This document shows positions 44,873 to 54,278 of a stretch of 64,000 nucleotides of DNA, piece after piece. Position 1 is the stretch's first letter. Every line of letters begins with the position of its first letter. The notes beneath the pieces were generated by a model. It was not told the origin of the DNA and did no database searches. It saw only the letters and a list, made by a program, of their open reading frames with translations. The DNA is from Pseudomonadota bacterium (lineage in GTDB: Bacteria; Pseudomonadota; Gammaproteobacteria; UBA5335), in the NCBI GenBank assembly GCA_002862435.1, contig PKDC01000057.1, positions 62,001 through 126,000 on the forward strand, written 5' to 3'. Made by a program: the position numbers and the translations under genes.

Positions 44873-45796
44873 TCAGGCATCCGGATGGTAGGACCGGCCG
44901 AGCGCCGCCGGCTGGTTCAGCAGGATCGTCTTGGGATCGCGGCAGATCAGCACCAGCACGATGATGGTGGCGAGATAGGGGAGCATCGACATGAATTCCG
45001 AGGGGATGTGCAGGCCGAAGCCCTGGGCGTAGAGCTGGATCACCGTCATGCCGCCGAACAGATAGGCGCCGAGCAGCACCCGCAGCGGCTTCCAGGTGGC
45101 AAACACCACCAGTGCCAACGCGATCCAGCCGCGCCCGGCGCTCATGCCCTCGACCCACATCGGCGTCAGCGCGGTGGACAGATAGGCGCCGGCGATGCCG
45201 CTGCAGGCGCCGCCAAAGGCGGTTGCCGCATAGCGCACCCGCGCGACCGGGTGGCCGAGGGCGTGCGAGACCTGCGGCGCCTCGCCGATCGCACGCAGCT
45301 TGAGGCCGGTGTGGGTGCGGGTCAGGAACCAGTGCACCGCGAAGAACAGCAGCAGCGAGCCATAGACCAGCAGGTTGTAGCGAAACAGCAGCGGGCCGAG
45401 CACGGGCAAGTCGGACAGCAGCGGAATCGATACGGCCGGCGCGCCAGCGATGGGCTGACCGGCAAAGGGCCGGCCGACGAAGGCGGACAAGCCGACGCCA
45501 AACAAGGTCAGCGCGAGGCCCGTGGCGACCTGGTTGGTCTGCAAGGTGATGGTCAGCAGCCCGAACACCAGCGCCATCGCGACGCCGGCCGCGGCGGCAG
45601 CGAGATAACCGAGGACGAGGCTGCCGCTGGACAGGCCGACCGCGAAGCCGGTGATCGCGCCCACCAGCATCATGCCCTCGACACCCAGGTTCAACACCCC
45701 GGCGCGCTCGGTGACCAGCTCGCCGAGCGCGGCGTAGATCAGGGGTGTCGCCGCGATCACGGTGCTGACCAGAATCGGGATCAGGACGTCGGTCAT
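44873..45796 (-). CDS. Nucleoside/purine-type ABC transporter permease (2)
   Basis: 307 residues from the ATG at 45796; the longer ORF-track frame overlaps the first permease. An inner-membrane channel subunit of the BMP/nucleoside ABC family: TPLIYAALGELVTERAGVLNLGVEGMMLVGA is the family N-terminus. It has ~8-9 hydrophobic helices and a cytoplasmic coupling loop with THTGLKLRAIGEAPQVSHALG. Four-base overlap with permease 1. Acts with the ATPase, the other permease and the binding protein encoded at 54279. Confidence 0.93.
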   Translation of the reverse strand: MTDVLIPILVSTVIAATPLIYAALGELVTERAGVLNLGVEGMMLVGAITGFAVGLSSGSLVLGYLAAAAAGVAMALVFGLLTITLQTNQVATGLALTLFGVGLSAFVGRPFAGQPIAGAPAVSIPLLSDLPVLGPLLFRYNLLVYGSLLLFFAVHWFLTRTHTGLKLRAIGEAPQVSHALGHPVARVRYAATAFGGACSGIAGAYLSTALTPMWVEGMSAGRGWIALALVVFATWKPLRVLLGAYLFGGMTVIQLYAQGFGLHIPSEFMSMLPYLATIIVLVLICRDPKTILLNQPAALGRSYHPDA

Positions 45797-46908
45797 GGCG
45801 CGGCCTCCGCGGTGGTCGTTGCGGCCGTTTCGATCGGCTTCGGCGCGATCGCGGCCCGCCGCCAGCGCAGCCGGAAGTTGACGAACAGATCCGCCGCCAG
45901 CAGATAGAACAGCAGCAGACCCTGGAACAGGCCGGTCACTGCCGCCGGCATGGCCAGCTCCATCTGCGCCTGCTCGCCGCCCAGATACAGCAGCGACATC
46001 AACAGCGACGCCAGCACGATGCCCGCTGGATGCAGGCGGCCGACGAAGGCGACGATGATGGCCGCGAAGCCATAGCCCGGCGACACCGACGGCTGCAACT
46101 GGCCGATGGGACCGGCCACCTCGCCGATGCCGGCAAGCCCGGCGGTGGCACCGCTGAGCAACAGCGCCAGCCAGATATTGCGCTTCTCGCTGAAGCCGGC
46201 GTAGGCCGCGGCCGCGGGCGCGAGCCCGGCCACCTGCATGCGGTAGCCGGCATGGCTGCGGGCGACGAAGAACCAGGCCGCGAGCGCCACCAGCAGCGCC
46301 AGAATGAAACCGACATTGGTGCGCGCACCCGCGAACAACAGCGGCAGCAATTCCCAGTCGTTGAAGGTGCGCGATTGCGGAAAGTTGAAGCCCGCCGGAT
46401 CGCGCCAGGGCCCGTGCACCAGGTAGGCCAGCAGCAGTTGCGCGATATAGACCAGCATCAGGCTGACCAGGATCTCGTTGGTATTGAAGCGCGTGCGCAG
46501 GAACGCCGGAATCGCCGCCCACAGCATGCCGCCGGCGATTCCCACGAGCAGCATGGCTGGCAGGATCCAGGCGCTGGGTTGATCGCCGAATGCCAACGCC
46601 ACGCCGGCGCCGGTGATCGCGCCGATGGTCAACTGCCCCTCGGCACCTATGTTCCAGACGTTGGCGCGAAAGGCGAGCGCGAGGCCCACCGCGCACAGCA
46701 GCAGCGGCGTGGTTTTCAGCAACAGCTCGCCGAGGCCGTAGCTGGTCGCCAGCGGCTTGATGAAAAACACCCGGAACGCCGCGACCGGATCCTTGCCCAG
46801 CAGGGTGAAGATCAGAAAGCCGGTCGCCAGCATCAGCATCGCCGCCAGCATCGGCGCGCCCAGCTGCATCAGCCGCGACGGCTCGGCCCGGCGCTCAAGC
46901 CGCGGCAT
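45793..46908 (-). CDS. Nucleoside/purine-type ABC transporter permease (1)
   Basis: 371 residues. I chose the ATG at 46908 because GGAGGT lies 6 bases upstream; the ORF-track GTG is five codons earlier. Family features: TPLLLCAVGLALAFRANVWNIGAEGQLTIGAI near the N-terminus and the coupling loop RSHAGYRMQVAGLAPAAAAYAGFSEKRN. About ten hydrophobic helices. Overlaps the ATPase gene by 14 bases and permease 2 by four. The transported purine cannot be read; xanthine, urate or nucleosides are all plausible. Confidence 0.92.
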   Translation of the reverse strand: MPRLERRAEPSRLMQLGAPMLAAMLMLATGFLIFTLLGKDPVAAFRVFFIKPLATSYGLGELLLKTTPLLLCAVGLALAFRANVWNIGAEGQLTIGAITGAGVALAFGDQPSAWILPAMLLVGIAGGMLWAAIPAFLRTRFNTNEILVSLMLVYIAQLLLAYLVHGPWRDPAGFNFPQSRTFNDWELLPLLFAGARTNVGFILALLVALAAWFFVARSHAGYRMQVAGLAPAAAAYAGFSEKRNIWLALLLSGATAGLAGIGEVAGPIGQLQPSVSPGYGFAAIIVAFVGRLHPAGIVLASLLMSLLYLGGEQAQMELAMPAAVTGLFQGLLLFYLLAADLFVNFRLRWRRAAIAPKPIETAATTTAEAAP

Positions 46909-48466
46909 CGGCCACCTCCGCACCCGCCGCGATGAAGCCGCCGGCCATCCATAGGCCGATCTCCTCGATGCTGGTCTCGGCCGGGGTTCGGGTCGGCGAC
47001 AGGCGGCCGTGCGCGATCACCGCGATGCGGTCGCAGATGCTGAACAGCTCATCGAGTTCCTCCGACACCACCAGCACTGCGACGCCGCGATCGCGCAAAT
47101 CGATCAGCGCCTGGCGGATCATCTGCGCGGCGCCGACATCGACGCCCCAGGTCGGTTGCCCGGCGATCATCAGCTTGGGCGCCAGCAGGGTCTCGCGGCC
47201 GACAATGAATTTCTGCAGATTGCCGCCAGACAGGCTGTTGGCCGCCGACTGCGCGCCACCGCTCTTGACCTTGAACTCGGTGATGGCGCGGCTGGCGAAC
47301 GCCGTCGTCAGCGCGTTGCGTACCAGACCAAAGCGCACCATGCCCCGGCTACCGCCCACCGCGCCACCGGTCAGCAGCGCGTTGTCGGACAGACTCATCG
47401 GCGGCACCGCGCCGCGACCCAGGCGCTCTTCGGGCACGAAGGTGAGTCCCAGCGCGCGCCGCTGCACCGGGTTCAGGAGACCCGCCGGCTGGCCCGCAAT
47501 GCGGATCGCGCCGCGATCGTCATAAGGCGTGCGGGTCTCGCCGGACAGCGCCGCCATCAGCTCCTTCTGGCCATTGCCCGACACCCCGGCAATGCCGACG
47601 ATCTCGCCGCTGCGTACGCGCAGGTTGATGCCCTCGAGTGCGATGCCGAAGGGATCGGGGGTGGCGAGTCGCAGATTGGTCAGTTCCAGCATGATGGCGC
47701 CTGGCTCGCGCGGGGTGAGCGTGCATTGCGACAGCTCGCTGCCGATCATCAGCCGGGCCAGGCTGTCGTTGCTCTCGTGCCGCGGTGTCGCCGTGCCGCT
47801 GACGCGGCCGCCGCGCAGCACCGTCGCGGTATCGCAGAGCGCGCGGATCTCGTCGAGCTTGTGGCTGATGTAGAGAATGCTGACGCCCTCGCCGGCGAGC
47901 CGGCGCAGGGTGTCGAACAGCGTGCGCACCGCCTGCGGCGTCAGCACCGAGGTGGGTTCGTCCATGATCAGCAGCCGCGGCTGTTGCAGCAGGCAGCGCA
48001 CGATCTCGACGCGCTGGCGCTCGCCCACCGACATGCTGTGCACCAGGCGCTCCGGGTCCACCGGCAGGCCGTAACGCGCGGACACCTCGCGGATGCGCTC
48101 GTGCAGGCGCGTGGGCGAGGCGCGGTGATCCAGCGCCAGCGCGATGTTCTCGGCGACGTTCAGCGTCTCGAACAGTGAAAAATGCTGGAACACCATGCCG
48201 ATCCCCAGCGCCCGCGCCTGCGCCGGGTTGGCGATACGGACCTCCCGGCCCTCCCACAGGATGCGACCGGCGTCCGGCTGCACCACGCCGTAGACGATCT
48301 TCATCAGCGTGCTCTTGCCGGCGCCGTTCTCGCCCATCAGCGCGTGAATCTCGCCGGGCTGCACGCTCAGATCGACGTCGGCGTTGGCGACGACGCTGGG
48401 GTAGCGCTTGGTGATGCCGTGCAGCGCAAGGCGCGGCGGCGCAGGGTTCAGCGCGGGTGGGTGCAT
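46895..48466 (-). CDS. Nucleoside/purine-type ABC transporter ATP-binding protein (double ATPase)
   Basis: 523 residues from the ATG at 48466; the 944-codon ORF-track frame includes a shadow of xdhC. Two ATPase modules, as in sugar/nucleoside importers. Module 1 has Walker A GENGAGKST, signature SMSVGERQRVEI, Walker B LLIMDEPTSVL. Module 2 has a degenerate P loop GVSGNGQKEL, signature SLSGGNLQKFIVGRE and a Walker-B-like LMIAGQPTWGVD, where the usual acidic residue is replaced (Gln). Only the first site is therefore likely to hydrolyse ATP, as is common in this family. Overlaps xdhC by 19 bases. Confidence 0.95.
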   Translation of the reverse strand: MHPPALNPAPPRLALHGITKRYPSVVANADVDLSVQPGEIHALMGENGAGKSTLMKIVYGVVQPDAGRILWEGREVRIANPAQARALGIGMVFQHFSLFETLNVAENIALALDHRASPTRLHERIREVSARYGLPVDPERLVHSMSVGERQRVEIVRCLLQQPRLLIMDEPTSVLTPQAVRTLFDTLRRLAGEGVSILYISHKLDEIRALCDTATVLRGGRVSGTATPRHESNDSLARLMIGSELSQCTLTPREPGAIMLELTNLRLATPDPFGIALEGINLRVRSGEIVGIAGVSGNGQKELMAALSGETRTPYDDRGAIRIAGQPAGLLNPVQRRALGLTFVPEERLGRGAVPPMSLSDNALLTGGAVGGSRGMVRFGLVRNALTTAFASRAITEFKVKSGGAQSAANSLSGGNLQKFIVGRETLLAPKLMIAGQPTWGVDVGAAQMIRQALIDLRDRGVAVLVVSEELDELFSICDRIAVIAHGRLSPTRTPAETSIEEIGLWMAGGFIAAGAEVADAAA

Positions 48467-49695
48467 GTGGCGCAGCCTTGGCTTGGGCAGGAATCGAGGG
48501 CGGGCGCGGGGGCCGCAGCCGTCACCGCTGCATGGGAAATGGCCTGACCACCGCGACGGGAAAGTTCGCCTGCCGGCAGGGTTCGCAGCAACTGCGCGGC
48601 CACCGCCACCGCAATCGCCGCCGGCCACTTGCTGGTGATGCCCGCGACGCCAATGGGACATTGCAGGCGGGCGATGGTGGCCGCGTCGAAGCCGTCGTCG
48701 CGGGCCAGCCGCGAGCGGAAGCGCGCGGCCTTGCTGGCGGAGCCGATGAGGCCGGCGAAGCCGAAATCGCCGCGGGCCAGGATCGCGCGACACAGGCGGT
48801 AGTCGAGGCCGTGGTCGTGGGTCATCACCACAAAGCGGCTGCCCGGCGGCGCTGCGGGAACACCCGCGACCGGATCGGCCTCGACGCGCAGATCGACGTT
48901 GGCCGGAATTGTCGCGGGCAACAGCTCCGCGCGCGTATCGATCCAGGTCAGCGCGAACGGCAATTCGGCCAGGGCGCGCGCCAGGGCCTGGCCGACATGG
49001 CCGGCGCCGTAGAGCCACACCGGCGGCAGCGGCGCCGGCAGCGGTTCGACCAGGGTGATGCCGTTGGCATCGCGGCGCAGTTCTGGCGTCGTGGCGGCCA
49101 TCGGGGGGTTGCTTCGACGTCGCGTTGAGCCCTCGCTGCGGCCGTCGGATTTGGGTGTTGTTGACGGTGCAAACGTCATTTCGCGCATGACGCTGCCGCG
49201 CGTGATATGGGTCTGCGCGATATCGATCTGCGCGATAGTGACGCGCAGCCACCCCCGCTGCCACCGGTTGCTCGCGCTCGCCATGGCCCGCAGCAGCGGC
49301 AGGTCCGCCGCGACATAGCGCTCGATCCACAACTCGACCGCACCACCACAGCACTGCCCGAGTTCGGCGCCAAGGACAAAGCGCAGCAGGCGCGCGGCGG
49401 GCGCGCTGGCATCGGCCAGCAGCGCCCGCGCCGCGGCGATGCCCTGCCATTCCAGCCGGCCACCGCCGATGCTGCCCTGAATGCCGTCGCGACTCACCAG
49501 CATGCAGGCACCCGCCGCGCGTGGCGCCGAGCCATGCACGCCGACGACGAGCACGCGGGCGATGGCGGGCGCTGTCCCGAGTGCCTGTGCGGCCGCCCGC
49601 GGCCAGTCGTGCAATGGCCGCAGCCAGGCGCCGGTGCCCACCGTGCCGGTCGGCGGGTGCGCGATGGCGGTCGACAACTCGGGCACGGCGTTCAT
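48448..49695 (-). CDS. xdhC: Xanthine dehydrogenase accessory protein XdhC
   Basis: Binds molybdenum cofactor and supports its sulfuration and insertion into XdhB. 415 residues, longer than the usual ~280-330. The N-terminal XdhC/CoxI part has GVHGSAPRAAGACMLVS, GSIGGGRLEWQG and GQCCGGAVELWIERY. The C-terminal Rossmann part is VWLYGAGHVGQALARAL with VVMTHDHGLDYRLC. Between them lies a ~55-residue low-complexity, Arg/Ser/Thr-rich linker (about 165-215), which I did not expect. Cysteine-containing tail SCPSQGCATC. Four-base overlap with xdhB. Confidence 0.92.
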   Translation of the reverse strand: MNAVPELSTAIAHPPTGTVGTGAWLRPLHDWPRAAAQALGTAPAIARVLVVGVHGSAPRAAGACMLVSRDGIQGSIGGGRLEWQGIAAARALLADASAPAARLLRFVLGAELGQCCGGAVELWIERYVAADLPLLRAMASASNRWQRGWLRVTIAQIDIAQTHITRGSVMREMTFAPSTTPKSDGRSEGSTRRRSNPPMAATTPELRRDANGITLVEPLPAPLPPVWLYGAGHVGQALARALAELPFALTWIDTRAELLPATIPANVDLRVEADPVAGVPAAPPGSRFVVMTHDHGLDYRLCRAILARGDFGFAGLIGSASKAARFRSRLARDDGFDAATIARLQCPIGVAGITSKWPAAIAVAVAAQLLRTLPAGELSRRGGQAISHAAVTAAAPAPALDSCPSQGCATCTHPR

Positions 49696-52031
49696 TCCGC
49701 CCGCTCCGCGAGCGGCCGCACGGAATCAATGGCAGCGAGCACCGCCTCGGGCGTCGCCGGCGCCCGCAGCGCAGGCAGCGCGCCCGCAGCGCCGCAGCTC
49801 GCCACCGCGTCGCGGATGGCGTGGAACACCGAGATCGCCAGCATCAGCGGCGGCTCGCCCACCGCCTTGGAGCGATGGATGCTGTCCTCGCGGTTGGGCG
49901 CACTTTCCAGCAGACGGATATGGGTGACGGCCGGCCAGTCGCGGGCCGTCGGAATCTTGTAGGTCGAGGGCGCATGGGTTTTCAGCTCGCCCCTGGCGTT
50001 CCAGCGCAGCTCCTCCGAGGTCAGCCAGCCGACGCCCTGCAGGAAACCGCCCTCGATCTGGCCCAGATCCAGTGCCGGGTTCAGCGAGCGGCCGGCGTCG
50101 TGGAGGATGTCGACGCGCAGCAACTGCGACTCACCGGTGAGGGTGTCAATCGCCACCTCGGCCACCGCCGCGCCATAGGCGTAGTAGAAAAACGGCCGGC
50201 CGTGCAGGCGGGCACGATCCCAATGGATTTTTGGCGTGGCGTAATAGCCCGTCGCCGACATCGAGATGCGCGCCGCATAGGCCGCGCTGATCACCTGCTT
50301 CCAGGGCAGGATCTCGCCGCCGACCCGCACCTCGGCGTTGGCGAATTGGATCGCCACGGCACGCGCGCCATGGATCTCGCACAGATGGGAAACCAGACGC
50401 TCGCGCAAGGTTTGCGCCGCCGCCTGGGCGGCCTTGCCATTGAGATCGGCGCCGCTGGAGGCGGCGGTGGCCGAGGTGTTGGGCACCTTGCTGGTGTCGG
50501 TGGCCGAGACTCGGATCAGTGCCAGCGGCAGGCCCAGTTCGTCGGCGACCACCTGCGCCACCTTGGTGTGCAGGCCCTGGCCCATCTCGGCGCCGCCGTG
50601 GTTCAGCAGCACGCTGCCATCGGCGTAGATATGCACCAGCGCGCCGGCCTGGTTGTATTGCGTGGCGTTGAAGGAGATACCGAATTTCACCGGCGTCAGC
50701 GCCAGCCCGCGCTTGATGACGGCGTTGCCGGCATTCCATTGCGCGATGCCGGCGCGACGGGCACGGTAGTCGCTGCTGGCTTCCAGTTCATCGGCGATGC
50801 GGTGCAGCAAATTGTCTTCGACGACCTGGCCATAGGGCGTGACGTCGCGCTCGCCGATGCCGTAGAAATTGACCCGGCGCACGTCGAGCGGATCGCGCAT
50901 CAGCGTGCGCGCGATGTCGTCGATGATGTGCTCGATGACCATCATGCCCTGCGGCCCGCCGAAGCCGCGAAATGCCGTGTTGGAGACCGTGTGGGTCTTG
51001 CAGCGGTGCGAGACGATGTCGATGTGCTCGATGAAATAGGCGTTGTCCAGGTGGCACACGGCGCGGTCGTTGACCGGCCCCGACAGGTCCGCCGAATAGC
51101 CGCAGCGCGAGGCGAGCATGACCTTCAGCGCCTGAATGCGGCCGCTCTCATCGAAGCCGACCTCGTAGTCGGCCACGAAGTCGTGGCGCTTGCCGGTGAT
51201 GCGCATGTCGGCCTCGCGGTCGAGGCGCAACTTCACCTCCCGGCCGGTCTGGCGCGCCAGCACCGCCGCCGCGCAGGCGATCAGCGCCGGCTGGCTCTCC
51301 TTGCCGCCGAAACCGCCGCCCATGCGCCGGCACTGCACCACGACATCGTGCTGATCGCAGCCCAGCGCGTCCTTGACCATGTGCTGGACTTCGGTGGGAT
51401 GTTGGGTCGAGCAGTGGATCAGCATGCCGCCGTGCTCCTGCGGAATGGCGATCGCGATCTGGCCTTCGAGATAGAAGTGATCCTGGCCGCCGATTTCGAC
51501 GCTGCCGCGCAAGCGCCGGGGCGCGCTTGCGCAGGCGGCGTCCGGCTCGCCGCGCACCAGATGCTGCGAGGGCAGCACAAAGCTTTGCGCCGCCAGTGCC
51601 GTGCGGACATCGAGAATCGCCGGCAGCTCCTCATAAGTGATCAGCGCCTGGCGCACCGCATGGCGCGCCGCCAGATGGGAAGTCGCCGCCACCGCGAACA
51701 GCGGCTGGCCGGCGTACTGCACAAGATCGGTGGCGAAGATGGGGTCATCGTGGAGGATGCCGCCGTAGTTGTTGGCGCCGGGCACATCGGCCGCAGTGGC
51801 CACGGCGACCACGCCGGGCATCGCCCGCACCGGCGCCAGATCGAGTTGCGTCATGCGACCGTGGGCGACAGCGCTGACGCCAAAGGCCGCGTGCAGGGTG
51901 TTGGCCGGCAGCGGGATATCGTCGCAATAGCGCGCGAGACCCCTGACGTGCAGCGCCGCGCTCTCGTGCGGTTGCGGCGTGCCGACGACGATGCGGCCCG
52001 CGGCGGTGACTGTCACTGCGCGGCCGCTCAT
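49692..52031 (-). CDS. xdhB: Xanthine dehydrogenase molybdenum-binding subunit
   Basis: Hydroxylates hypoxanthine to xanthine and xanthine to urate at the Mo centre. 779 residues from the ATG at 52031; the ORF track adds ~260 out-of-frame codons. Motifs: VRGLARYCDDIPLPANTLHAAF at the start, RMGGGFGGKESQ (Mo-cofactor loop), FRGFGGPQGMMV (substrate arginine), GGAEMGQGLHTKV (Mo-cofactor) and near the C-terminus KAVGEPPLMLAI containing the catalytic glutamate. Coupled to xdhA and xdhC by four-base overlaps. Confidence 0.97.
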   Translation of the reverse strand: MSGRAVTVTAAGRIVVGTPQPHESAALHVRGLARYCDDIPLPANTLHAAFGVSAVAHGRMTQLDLAPVRAMPGVVAVATAADVPGANNYGGILHDDPIFATDLVQYAGQPLFAVAATSHLAARHAVRQALITYEELPAILDVRTALAAQSFVLPSQHLVRGEPDAACASAPRRLRGSVEIGGQDHFYLEGQIAIAIPQEHGGMLIHCSTQHPTEVQHMVKDALGCDQHDVVVQCRRMGGGFGGKESQPALIACAAAVLARQTGREVKLRLDREADMRITGKRHDFVADYEVGFDESGRIQALKVMLASRCGYSADLSGPVNDRAVCHLDNAYFIEHIDIVSHRCKTHTVSNTAFRGFGGPQGMMVIEHIIDDIARTLMRDPLDVRRVNFYGIGERDVTPYGQVVEDNLLHRIADELEASSDYRARRAGIAQWNAGNAVIKRGLALTPVKFGISFNATQYNQAGALVHIYADGSVLLNHGGAEMGQGLHTKVAQVVADELGLPLALIRVSATDTSKVPNTSATAASSGADLNGKAAQAAAQTLRERLVSHLCEIHGARAVAIQFANAEVRVGGEILPWKQVISAAYAARISMSATGYYATPKIHWDRARLHGRPFFYYAYGAAVAEVAIDTLTGESQLLRVDILHDAGRSLNPALDLGQIEGGFLQGVGWLTSEELRWNARGELKTHAPSTYKIPTARDWPAVTHIRLLESAPNREDSIHRSKAVGEPPLMLAISVFHAIRDAVASCGAAGALPALRAPATPEAVLAAIDSVRPLAERAE

Positions 52032-53509
52032 GCGCTGGCCGCCTGCACGGAAACGTCGTGCGTGCGCAGTGACCGCGCCGTGCTTTCCATCTGGAAGCGC
52101 CGCAGCAGGTTGCCGGCCGCGCGCGTGCGATAGCCGGCGCTCGCCCGCAGGTCGTCCAGGGGCTGGAAATCCGTTGCCAGCGCGGCGATCGCGGCTTCGA
52201 TGCCGGTCGCGCTCCACGGGCAACCGCGCAGGGCCGCTTCGGCAGCCGCTGCGCGTTTGGGTATCGCCGCCATGCCGCCGAAGGCGAGACGCGCGTCGAC
52301 AACGACATCGCGCTCGATCTGGACGGCGAAGGCGGCGCAGACCGCGGAGATATCCTGGTCGATGCGCTTCGCGACCTTGTAGGCGGCATAACGCCAGCCC
52401 GGCTGCGGCGCCGGCAGCAGCAGAAGCGTGATGAATTCGCCCCGCGCCAGCGCGGTTTTCTGGTAGCCCAGATAAAACAGGTCGAGCGGCAGCTCGCGCG
52501 TCGCAGTCCCGCAGCGCAAGCGCAGCCGGGCATCGAGGGCGAGCAGCGCCGGCATCGAATCGCCGATGGGCGAGCCGTTGGCGATGTTGCCGCACAGGGT
52601 GCCGGCGTTGCAGACCGGCGGCGAGGCGAAGCGGCGCGCCAGCTCGGCCAGCGCCGGATACAGCGCAACGATGGCGGCCCAGGCATCGGTCAGGTTGACC
52701 GCCGCGCCGATGGCGAGACTGCCGTCGGCGGCGGTGTCGATGGTGGCGAGTTCCGCGACCTCGCCGATGTAGAGGATGGGCGGCAGCTCGCGCAGTTGCT
52801 GGGTGACCCACAGGCCGACATCGGTGCCGCCGGCCAGAATCAGCGCCTCGGGCTCGGCGCGCCGAGCAGCGGCGAACTGATCGATGGTGCGCGGCGCGGT
52901 GAATCCCGGCAGCTCAAGAGCCTGCTCGCGGCGGATCGCCCGCAGCGCCGCCAGACGGGGTGGCGCCTGTGCATCCGCGCGGCTCCAGCGTTGTGGCGCC
53001 GGCAGACCGAAGCAGGCAGCGCCGGCGTCGATGATGGGCCGATAGCCGGTGCAGCGGCACAGGTTGCCGGCCAGCGCATCGATGAGGGACTCGCGCGTAG
53101 TGGTTTCGTGCTGCAGATAGTGCGCGAACAAGGACATCACGAAGCCCGGCGTGCAGAAACCGCACTGCGAGGCGTGGCCATCGACCAGCGCCTGCTGTAC
53201 CGGATGCAGTTCGCCGTCGGACACTGCCAGGCTTTCCACCGTGACCAGCTCACAGCCGTCGATGGTCGGCAGCAGGCGGATGCAACTGTTGACCGCGCGC
53301 CAATCGATGCCGTCGTCCCCGGCGCGCGGCCGGCCAAGGACGACGGTGCAGGCACCGCAATCGCCCTCGGCGCAGCCCTCCTTTGTCCCGGTGCGGCCGG
53401 CGACCTCGCGCAGATAGTCGAGCAGCGTCGCGGTCGGCGGCAGCGGTGGCGCGAGCACGGTTTCCCCGTCGAGAACGAAGCGCACGCACTGGGGTTCGGC
53501 CGCGGTCAT
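52028..53509 (-). CDS. xdhA: Xanthine dehydrogenase iron-sulfur/FAD subunit
   Basis: Carries electrons from the Mo site through two [2Fe-2S] clusters to FAD and NAD+. 493 residues from the ATG at 53509, which shares a base with the uraH stop (TGATG). The first cluster: EGCAEGDCGACTVVLG. The second: QCGFCTPGFVMSLF and LCRCTGYRPI. The FAD-binding domain starts near residue 195 with LAGGTDVGLWV and contains NAGTLCGNIANGSPIGD. Overlaps xdhB by four bases. Confidence 0.97.
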   Translation of the reverse strand: MTAAEPQCVRFVLDGETVLAPPLPPTATLLDYLREVAGRTGTKEGCAEGDCGACTVVLGRPRAGDDGIDWRAVNSCIRLLPTIDGCELVTVESLAVSDGELHPVQQALVDGHASQCGFCTPGFVMSLFAHYLQHETTTRESLIDALAGNLCRCTGYRPIIDAGAACFGLPAPQRWSRADAQAPPRLAALRAIRREQALELPGFTAPRTIDQFAAARRAEPEALILAGGTDVGLWVTQQLRELPPILYIGEVAELATIDTAADGSLAIGAAVNLTDAWAAIVALYPALAELARRFASPPVCNAGTLCGNIANGSPIGDSMPALLALDARLRLRCGTATRELPLDLFYLGYQKTALARGEFITLLLLPAPQPGWRYAAYKVAKRIDQDISAVCAAFAVQIERDVVVDARLAFGGMAAIPKRAAAAEAALRGCPWSATGIEAAIAALATDFQPLDDLRASAGYRTRAAGNLLRRFQMESTARSLRTHDVSVQAASA

Positions 53510-53859
53510 CAGCTGCCCCGGTAGCTGGTGTAGCTCCACGGCGATACCAGCAGCGGCACATGGCAGTTGCCGGTGGCATCGGCGATACCGAAGCGCAGCG
53601 TCACACAGTCAAGGAACGGCGGTCGCGGCAGCGCCGGATCGCGCGGGCGAAAATAGCCATCGACATCGAACACCAGCTCGTAGATGCCGGCGGTGAAGGC
53701 CGCGCCCGCCAGCATTGGCGCGTCGGTGCGGCCGTCACTGTTGGTCAGCGCGCGCAGCAGGGACTCGCGATCAGCGCCACAGCGGAACAGTTCCAGCGCC
53801 ATGCCGGCGGCAGGAATGCCGTTAGCAGTATCGAGAACATGTGTGCTGAGCTTGCCCAT
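53509..53859 (-). CDS. uraH: 5-hydroxyisourate hydrolase
   Basis: A transthyretin-like enzyme that opens the ring of 5-hydroxyisourate to give OHCU. 116 residues, normal. Signature [17 protein letters not shown] at the N-terminus, [11 protein letters not shown] in the centre and the diagnostic C-terminal tetrapeptide YRGS with [15 protein letters not shown]. First gene of the 12-gene purine operon. Confidence 0.97.
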   Translation of the reverse strand: MGKLSTHVLDTANGIPAAGMALELFRCGADRESLLRALTNSDGRTDAPMLAGAAFTAGIYELVFDVDGYFRPRDPALPRPPFLDCVTLRFGIADATGNCHVPLLVSPWSYTSYRGS

Positions 53860-54278
53860 GGGTCTTGAATCCGGATACCCCGCATGGGGTCGTGAACGGC
53901 TGACTTCTGGATCGCGCAGGCTTACTCAGCAAACGCCATGCCACTTCCCGGCGTGCCGAGAGGCCGTCTCGCGGGGCGCCCTGAGCGTCATGCGGCATCA
54001 TGGCGGGCGGGCGATCGCCACAAAGTCGTGCATGCACGCACCATCGGGGAACATCAGCGCATGGACTGTCCTCTCCCGATCCACACGCTGCGGCATCCAT
54101 GCACGGCGCCGCCGAGGTAATGAAGCGGGTACAAAGCCTGTGCTCGCATTCTTGCGCCGCGGCATTCGCGCACCCACCCCCCATGGCATAAGCATTGCAC
54201 TTGGATTCAGGCGTACACACGCTTGTATACACGGAATCGCGCCACCGCCTCGCGCCATCCACATCATCCGGGGGTTTC
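53860..54278. promoter_or_regulatory. Divergent control region between the purine operon and the binding-protein gene
   Basis: About 420 bases without a gene that must contain promoters for both directions. The only standout near the binding-protein gene is the 8-base palindrome TGTATACA (54224-54231) about 50 bases before the ATG, which could be an operator. No regulator gene is in the island. Confidence 0.4.

Noticed and set aside
46895-49729. Apparent 944-residue XdhC-region/ABC ATPase fusion
   Set aside because: The first ~420 codons are an out-of-frame shadow of xdhC; the ATPase has its own ATG at 48466.
49521-52133. 870-codon plus-strand ORF antisense to xdhB
   Set aside because: Shadow of a high-GC gene: Arg/His/Gly-rich, no family, while the minus strand encodes unmistakable XdhB.
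52032-52811. N-terminal extension of xdhB
   Set aside because: Shadow of xdhA in another frame; XdhB begins at the ATG at 52031.
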